Of a DNA stretch of 20,028 nucleotides, positions 15,394 to 20,028 are shown piece after piece. The notes beneath the pieces were generated by a model that saw only the letters and a program-made list of their open reading frames with translations, did no database searches and was not told the DNA's origin. Where the stretch lies: positions 1 to 20,028 of IMG/VR virus record IMGVR_UViG_3300020473_000169; one strand, given 5' to 3'. Positions within the stretch are counted from its first letter, which is position 1, and each line of letters starts with the position of its first letter. The translations under genes and the position numbers were made by a program. The stretch is from a virus.

Positions 15394-16716
15394 ATGGTTT
15401 ATATTGTAATACCTATATATTCAGACCCATTCTTGCATCCAATGCATAAGAATAACAAGTTATCTTTGCTTTATGTTAGGGAAATTCATGGAAACGATGT
15501 GGATAATTGGGATTCATCAAAGAGTTATATATTACCTCAAAAACATCCAGACTCAAAAGAATATATGGTTGACTATTCATTTTTAGAGGATGGACTTATA
15601 TTCACACCTGATTCTAAAAAATTACAACCAATATTTAAAGAACATAAGAAAGTTGGTGATGTGAATATTGCTTATTGGTGGAAATATGGAAAACCTATGG
15701 ATTTAGAAGTAAGAAATAATGCAATAGATTTCTTGAGTAATAAGTTCTACAATGTAAAAAAACTCAACGAAATAGTACCAATTTCGAAACATAAAGAGTA
15801 TTGTGATGAAGTATCAGAAAGAATAATAGACTTCTTAAAAAAAGATTTAAATGGACTTATAAATGATGAAGGGTGGTTTCACGAGAATGGTAATACTGAA
15901 GCTATTCAAGCTTTCCATAGTATAGAAAAGAATGGTGTAAAAGTATCAGATGATGTGTGTGACATATTTGATGTGAGAGTAAAGAAACATATATCAGATG
16001 GTAAATTATATAGTAATTACAATCTAACTACAACAACAGGTCGTCCAAGTAATTCATTTGGAACTGTTAATTTCGCAGCTCTTCCACCCGAAAAACGAAG
16101 GGCTATCATACCTGAAAATGACTATCTTGTTGATTTTGATTTCGATGCTTATCATTTAAGATTGATTGGAAACTTGGTTGGATTTGATTTTGATAGTGGA
16201 GGTTGGGAAGATAAATCTGTTCACGAATACTTTGCATATAGATATGGTTGTTCATATGAGGAATCAAAACAAAAGACATTTCAGATATTATATGGTGGTA
16301 TTCGTAAAGAACACGAACAAATATCATCTTTTTTCCCAAAAACATTAGATTATATTAATAAAAAATGGAGAGAAATAAATACACATAATTGTGTTTTTAC
16401 TGATATTTATAGACGGAAACTATTATTCGATAATTACGAGGACTTGAATAGAAACAAGTTATTTAACTATTTGATACAGGCTTATGAGACAGAATCAAAT
16501 ATTAAGAAGATTTTATCTATTCAAGACTATTTATATAATAAGAAGACTAAATTGGTTTTATATGGATATGATAGTTTCCTATTCGATTTTTCAAAACAAG
16601 ACGGAGTAGAAATTTTGACGGAAATTAAAAACATCTTAGAAAGAGAAAATCAACTCACCAAATCCAAAATGGGTTTGAATTATGGTGAAATGCAAGACAT
16701 TACAAAGAGGTTATAA
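15394..16716 (+). CDS. Family A DNA polymerase-like protein with altered motif residues
   Basis: The C-terminal 230 residues keep the order of family A (Pol I) motifs. TTTTGRPSNSFGTVNFAALP (212-231) matches the TGR region; motif A is DFDAYHLRL with Asp249 and Arg256; motif B is KQKTFQILYGG with Lys292, Phe296, Tyr300 and Gly301; motif C is YGYDSFLFDF with Asp393. Both metal-binding Asp positions are thus kept, but compared with E. coli Pol I the motif A Glu is His254, the motif B Arg is Tyr288, and HDE has become YDS. Residues 1-200 show no 3'-5' or 5'-3' exonuclease motif. At 440 residues it is a minimal or divergent polymerase core. A replication enzyme inside a tail cluster is unexpected; T4-like phages normally replicate with a family B enzyme. 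Activity cannot be judged from sequence. The next gene begins immediately after its stop. Confidence 0.75.
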   Translation: MVYIVIPIYSDPFLHPMHKNNKLSLLYVREIHGNDVDNWDSSKSYILPQKHPDSKEYMVDYSFLEDGLIFTPDSKKLQPIFKEHKKVGDVNIAYWWKYGKPMDLEVRNNAIDFLSNKFYNVKKLNEIVPISKHKEYCDEVSERIIDFLKKDLNGLINDEGWFHENGNTEAIQAFHSIEKNGVKVSDDVCDIFDVRVKKHISDGKLYSNYNLTTTTGRPSNSFGTVNFAALPPEKRRAIIPENDYLVDFDFDAYHLRLIGNLVGFDFDSGGWEDKSVHEYFAYRYGCSYEESKQKTFQILYGGIRKEHEQISSFFPKTLDYINKKWREINTHNCVFTDIYRRKLLFDNYEDLNRNKLFNYLIQAYETESNIKKILSIQDYLYNKKTKLVLYGYDSFLFDFSKQDGVEILTEIKNILERENQLTKSKMGLNYGEMQDITKRL

Positions 16717-18864
16717 ATGAATACTTTACTCGATAAAATATTGACAGAATGGGCTTACCGCGTTGATAATGGTATGCCTAATCCAAAGAATCCATTACAT
16801 ATAGTTCAACTACGAGAGTCAATGGAATATTTACAAATACCTGAAAGAGTTATAGATGGATTTGTTAATAACTTGACAGAACAAAAATTTTATGCTAGAA
16901 ATCCGAAAGGTAATAAAATAAGTGTATTTACTAACAAAGATAATTATGATAAAGCATTAAAAGGTGGATATAAACATGTTGATTCTGAAGAAGCTGAAAA
17001 GGAATTAGGCAAACAAGGTGAGGAACCTGAAGGTAAATCAAAAGAACAACCTAAAGAAGAACCACCACAAACAAAAAAAGGTATGGATATTAAAGATAAT
17101 CCATTTGGTAAAGATAGTGAAGATTCAAGAGATTCAAAAGGAAGAAATATCAGCAATGAAAATAAAAAAATAGTTAGTGATTTTGATAAAAGAGTAAATG
17201 ATAGAATTGATAATTTAAATGGTAATCAAAAAGAATTAGTGAAAGGTGCTTTGGATAAAATAAAAACTTTATATGATGATGGTGCTTCTGAAGAATCACA
17301 AATAGAATCTGCTCAATGGTTAGTTGATAATATGGGATTTACTACAAATGCTAATGGTAAAAAGGCTTATTTTAATAAATTAGGGGGTAACAGAAAAATC
17401 ATATCAGGTGATGCTGGAACTGCAAAATCAGCTAATCTTGTAAGTAAGGTATCATCATTAGTTGAACTAAATACATTTGATGCGAAAGGAACTAAACAAG
17501 GATTTACTACAGCTGCTAAACCTGATTTGGGTGATGATAACATTGTTAAACCAAAAGATGATAAGAGGGTAGCAGATTATTTTTCTAGACATCCAATACT
17601 TCAAAAAATACGAGGTGGATTACATGGTATATATGGTGTTATAGGTGAAGATGGGAAAATAAAAATGCCAAGTAATAAACATTCAAAAGATTATTTGAAA
17701 CAAAGTTTTAATAATCCAGCTCTTCAGAATACAATAGATTTTGCTAAAGAACAAGTTGAATCTGGTAATGTGGATGGGGGAGTTCTTACATCTTTAGAAA
17801 ATCATCAAAATAATTTAAGTAGTATTTTAGATAATTATGAAATACCAAGTGAAGAAGCTCAACAGGTCATTGCTAATAGTTATAATGATTTGATGGTAGG
17901 TTTACATAAAGCGGATTCTGATATCGCTAATTCAATTATGAAACAAATTGCTGAGAACAATTTATATGAACAAGAGTTAGCTAGAGGTGAAGAAGTTTAT
18001 TTACCATCGGCCGGTAATTTCCCAGCCGGTGATAAGATAAAAGGTGGAACTACTGAAAGAGTTGCATTGGTTAGTTGTAAGTTTGGAAAAGCTGGTAGAA
18101 TTTATGGTTGTCCTGCTAATTCAAAAACTATTTGTGAATTACATCCAAATGAATCTAAAAGAAATAATCAAGGACAATATCTTGGTGAAAAAGGACACAC
18201 ATTGGTTATCAACGATAATTTAATAAAGGGTGAAAGTAAAATAGAAACCAAAGAAAAAACAAAAAAATTTATTGAAGATTCTTTGAAGGAAGTTAATTTA
18301 AGTGACACATTTTCTGATGAAGAAACAACAGAAATAGCTAACATAACATCTGATTATATGGAAGACATTGATAGGATTAGAAAAGAAGTTTCTAATACGA
18401 ATCCACCGGATGTAACTGCATATTGGAAAGAATTTGGTAAAAGAGTATCAGAAATTGAAGATGATTATAAACAAAGAATGGGTAAAGTTATTACCAAAGA
18501 ACATGCAACTGCTTTAATAGGTGAAAATAATGTTCCAAATTTAGTTCAAAAAGGTGGAGTAAAGATTGAAGCACTTATGTCAGCTATTGAAATTGCAAAT
18601 AATATTAGAACAAATAATTCTTTAAATGAGTTGGAACATAATAAACAATATTATGATGAAAATGGTGAACCTAAATTTGTTACTGATAACGGAAATCAAA
18701 ATCCAAACGATTATTCAATAACATTTAGAACTAAAAGAACTGCTGGTAGAACTGGTGGTGGTTGTCAACTATCATTTACAGGTGATGGAACACCTCCAAA
18801 AAATAATTTACAAGATGATGGTAGTTTAACAGATTCTCAAACTGGTGATGAGGTGGAAGTATAA
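16717..18864 (+). CDS. Large conserved-looking phage protein of unknown function
   Basis: I do not recognise a function. The 715-residue protein begins LLDKILTEWAYRVDNGMPNP then KNPLH, a pattern I associate with uncharacterised proteins of marine T4-like phages (from memory, not checked). Residues 95-150 are a charged Glu/Lys/Gln/Pro linker of low complexity. The middle includes KIISGDAGTAKSANLVSK (227-244); it superficially recalls a nucleotide-binding loop but is not a proper GxxxxGK[ST] motif. Three Cys cluster at 454, 465 and 473 (VSCKFGKAGRIYGCPANSKT then IC), a possible metal or disulfide site. The C-terminus is Gly/Asp-rich and acidic. An AGAGG site lies just before the ATG, which abuts the polymerase-like gene's stop; the stop overlaps the next start (TAATG). 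The tight coupling suggests a shared role with both neighbours, possibly a virion protein. Confidence 0.7.
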   Translation: MNTLLDKILTEWAYRVDNGMPNPKNPLHIVQLRESMEYLQIPERVIDGFVNNLTEQKFYARNPKGNKISVFTNKDNYDKALKGGYKHVDSEEAEKELGKQGEEPEGKSKEQPKEEPPQTKKGMDIKDNPFGKDSEDSRDSKGRNISNENKKIVSDFDKRVNDRIDNLNGNQKELVKGALDKIKTLYDDGASEESQIESAQWLVDNMGFTTNANGKKAYFNKLGGNRKIISGDAGTAKSANLVSKVSSLVELNTFDAKGTKQGFTTAAKPDLGDDNIVKPKDDKRVADYFSRHPILQKIRGGLHGIYGVIGEDGKIKMPSNKHSKDYLKQSFNNPALQNTIDFAKEQVESGNVDGGVLTSLENHQNNLSSILDNYEIPSEEAQQVIANSYNDLMVGLHKADSDIANSIMKQIAENNLYEQELARGEEVYLPSAGNFPAGDKIKGGTTERVALVSCKFGKAGRIYGCPANSKTICELHPNESKRNNQGQYLGEKGHTLVINDNLIKGESKIETKEKTKKFIEDSLKEVNLSDTFSDEETTEIANITSDYMEDIDRIRKEVSNTNPPDVTAYWKEFGKRVSEIEDDYKQRMGKVITKEHATALIGENNVPNLVQKGGVKIEALMSAIEIANNIRTNNSLNELEHNKQYYDENGEPKFVTDNGNQNPNDYSITFRTKRTAGRTGGGCQLSFTGDGTPPKNNLQDDGSLTDSQTGDEVEV

Positions 18865-19265
18865 TGAAATCACAACTACTATGTACATTCTCAACTAAAA
18901 AAGATATAGAATCAACTATAGCTACCATATCTTCTGCTTATACAATTATGTTTAACAAGATTTATGTATTACAAAATGAAGATAATACAAATGAATTGAT
19001 ATGTACATATAATGTAGATATAGGAAGTGGTATAGACTATAACGCGGTTAGTGGTACAATATCACTACATAGAAAGAAACATTCAAATACACTATATACA
19101 ATAAATGCATTAAATGAATGTGTAAAGAATTTAAATAATGGTGTTATGGATGAAAAATTTATGATACCATGGGAAAACTTTAAGAATATGTTAATGGTAA
19201 CAAATTCAGATGGTTTGAATAAAATTAATACAAGAATATATAAAATCATAAAAATAAATGAATAG
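18864..19265 (+). CDS. Small protein of unknown function, translationally coupled to the 715-residue protein
   Basis: A 133-residue protein of mixed alpha/beta character with no signal peptide or membrane segment. LLCTFSTKKDIESTIATISS then YTIMFNKIYVLQNEDNTNEL suggests a helix followed by strands, and NVDIGSGIDYNAVSGTISLH then RKKHSNTLYTINALNECV and MIPWENFKNMLMVTNSDGL look like conserved blocks. I believe similar unnamed proteins occur in other marine T4-like phages, but this is memory, not a search. No catalytic motif is evident. Its ATG shares one base with the upstream stop (TAATG), so it is probably translated by reinitiation. A 49-base gap with the recurrent AT motif follows. Confidence 0.75.
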   Translation: MKSQLLCTFSTKKDIESTIATISSAYTIMFNKIYVLQNEDNTNELICTYNVDIGSGIDYNAVSGTISLHRKKHSNTLYTINALNECVKNLNNGVMDEKFMIPWENFKNMLMVTNSDGLNKINTRIYKIIKINE

Positions 19266-19278
19266 TTTTCAAAATTTA

Positions 19279-19295
19279 TATATATTTATATATAC
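19279..19295 (+). promoter_or_regulatory. Candidate late-promoter-like AT motif upstream of thioredoxin-like gene
   Basis: TATATATTTATATATAC is the fourth copy of the recurrent intergenic motif with core TATTTATA. It lies about 20 bases before the ATG at 19315, with a ribosome site (AGGAGA) at about 19301 in between. Unlike the other three copies it is followed by ATAC in place of ATG, and this stretch is almost a perfect AT palindrome, so its orientation is ambiguous. Confidence 0.45.
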
Positions 19296-19314
19296 ATTAT
19301 AGGAGAAATAGGTT

Positions 19315-19917
19315 ATGGCAAAAGATAAAAAACCAAAAGAAGTTATAGAAGAAGTAAAATCTACAAAAGAAGAATCAACATTATATTATTTTACATCAAC
19401 TGGATGTGCTTTTTGTAAACAATTAGATCCAATTATTGAAGAATTAAATAATGGTGATTATAATATATTAAAGCTTGATTTATCTGAAAAAGATAATGAA
19501 GGCTTAAAAAAAGAAGTACAAAAAGAATATGATATAAAATGTGGAACTCCTTTATTGGTAGATGTTAAAGATGGTAATTTTGTTTGTGGTTATCGAGAAA
19601 AAGACTTAATTGAAAAGTGGGCTAAAGGTGAAAAAATACCAACCCCTCCAAAACCTAAAAGTCCTCCACCAAGACCACCTTTTGATTTTAATAATGAAAT
19701 ACAAGTTAGTTCTTGGAAAAAACAATATAAAATATGGGCAAAGGAAAATAAACATCTTCCTAATATACCTACTACAGAAGATATGCTTAATAGGTTAAAA
19801 GCACAATATAATAGTAGACAAAGTCAAAACAAAATAAATGAAAAGACTACTGAACAAAGAATAAGTTCGTTAGAAAAAAAGATAGATAAATTAATGAATC
19901 ATCTTGGAGTTCGATGA
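19315..19917 (+). CDS. Thioredoxin-like protein with proline-rich linker and C-terminal coiled coil
   Basis: Residues 20-105 are a thioredoxin fold: STLYYFTSTGCAFCKQLDPI carries the redox pair Cys31 and Cys34 (CAFC), the strand ILKLDLSEKD follows, and Thr78-Pro79 in CGTPLLVDV is the expected cis-proline turn. Two more Cys (76 and 91) lie near the active-site face. Residues 109-122 are a proline-rich linker (PTPPKPKSPPPRPP), then a helical part and a probable coiled coil at about 176-195 (EKTTEQRISSLEKKIDKLMN). T4's own thioredoxin-like NrdC is only about 87 residues, so the C-terminal half is an addition that could anchor the domain to another protein. It has a strong ribosome site and an upstream copy of the AT motif. 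Disulfide exchange is the likely chemistry; the substrate is unknown, the Cys-rich hub tail being one candidate. Confidence 0.85.
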   Translation: MAKDKKPKEVIEEVKSTKEESTLYYFTSTGCAFCKQLDPIIEELNNGDYNILKLDLSEKDNEGLKKEVQKEYDIKCGTPLLVDVKDGNFVCGYREKDLIEKWAKGEKIPTPPKPKSPPPRPPFDFNNEIQVSSWKKQYKIWAKENKHLPNIPTTEDMLNRLKAQYNSRQSQNKINEKTTEQRISSLEKKIDKLMNHLGVR

Positions 19918-20028
19918 AATTCAAATTCAAACCAAAACCAACGGTTGAAAGAGAAGCTACAGAAGAAGAATTAAAGAAAATAAAAGAATCAGAGGAGATG
20001 TTAGAGAAGGAAAAAAAACTTCCACCAA
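19914..20028 (+). CDS. Start of a charged protein, 3' end outside window
   Basis: An ATG at 19914 overlaps the thioredoxin-like gene's stop (ATGA) and the frame stays open to the window end. The 38 visible residues begin MKFKFKPKPTVEREATEEE and continue as a Lys/Glu-rich, helical and possibly coiled-coil sequence ending in KKLPP. No family is recognised from so short a piece. Codon use and the overlap with its neighbour support it as a real gene in the same operon. Confidence 0.65.
   Translation, partial: MKFKFKPKPTVEREATEEELKKIKESEEMLEKEKKLPP

Noticed and set aside
16404-16535. Two TATTTATA copies (16404 and 16528)
   Set aside because: Both lie inside the polymerase-like gene and lack the longer flanking pattern seen in the gaps; taken as chance, though they warn that the octamer alone is not specific.
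16717-18864. SGDAGTAKSANLVSK as a P-loop NTPase in the 715-residue protein
   Set aside because: It lacks the GxxxxGK[ST] spacing and there is no Walker B partner in a fitting place.

Overview
The window is a piece of the structural (tail) gene cluster of a contractile-tailed phage, a myovirus with T4-like tail proteins. It is AT-rich (about one third G+C by eye). All recognisable genes lie on the + strand, packed end to end with overlaps such as TAATG and ATGA. No host or integration gene, tRNA, CRISPR array or insertion sequence is visible. The protein flavour (T4-type sheath and tube, gp26/gp51-type chaperone, gp48-type cap, family A polymerase-like protein, CxxC thioredoxin-like protein with a proline-rich tail) resembles marine or freshwater T4-like phages. 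The host cannot be told from the sequence.

Layout. 2-2179: tail sheath, cut off at its 5' end by the window edge. 2269-2757: tail tube. 2780-2813: a strong intrinsic terminator. 2839-3318: GH108-type muramidase with no visible ribosome binding site. 3320-4087: gp26/gp51-type chaperone, followed by a 78-codon extension in the +1 frame (4062-4298), apparently reached by frameshifting on a run of seven T. 4355-4645: small basic protein. 4650-6644: tape measure. 6647-8998: gp48/gp54-like tube cap or initiator with a very long N-terminus. 9003-9269: LysM small baseplate protein. 9269-15346: a 2025-residue hub-like protein with a large unexplained C-terminal module. 15394-16716: family A DNA polymerase-like protein. 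16717-18864: 715-residue protein of unknown function. 18864-19265: 133-residue protein of unknown function. 19315-19917: thioredoxin-like protein. 19914-20028: start of a further charged protein.

How the genes work together. From 2 to 15346 the order is sheath, tube, chaperone with frameshift extension, tape measure, cap, LysM protein, hub. This follows the general contractile-tail order known from P2-like phages and injection systems, although the sheath and tube sequences are T4-like. The chaperone pair should coat the tape measure while the tube polymerises from the cap/LysM/hub complex, and the sheath then assembles around the tube. The lysozyme may serve cell-wall penetration or lysis. 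The second block (15394 onward) is not obviously tail assembly; its polymerase-like protein is the least expected gene.

Regulation. Four intergenic gaps (before tube, lysozyme, 96-residue protein and thioredoxin-like gene) each carry an AT-rich motif with TATTTATA at its core. This is the exact reverse complement of the T4 late promoter octamer TATAAATA. The strongest leads are the putative +1 (or -2) frameshift with a stem-loop just upstream, the orientation puzzle of this motif, the polymerase-like protein with substituted motif residues, and the C-terminal module of the giant hub protein.
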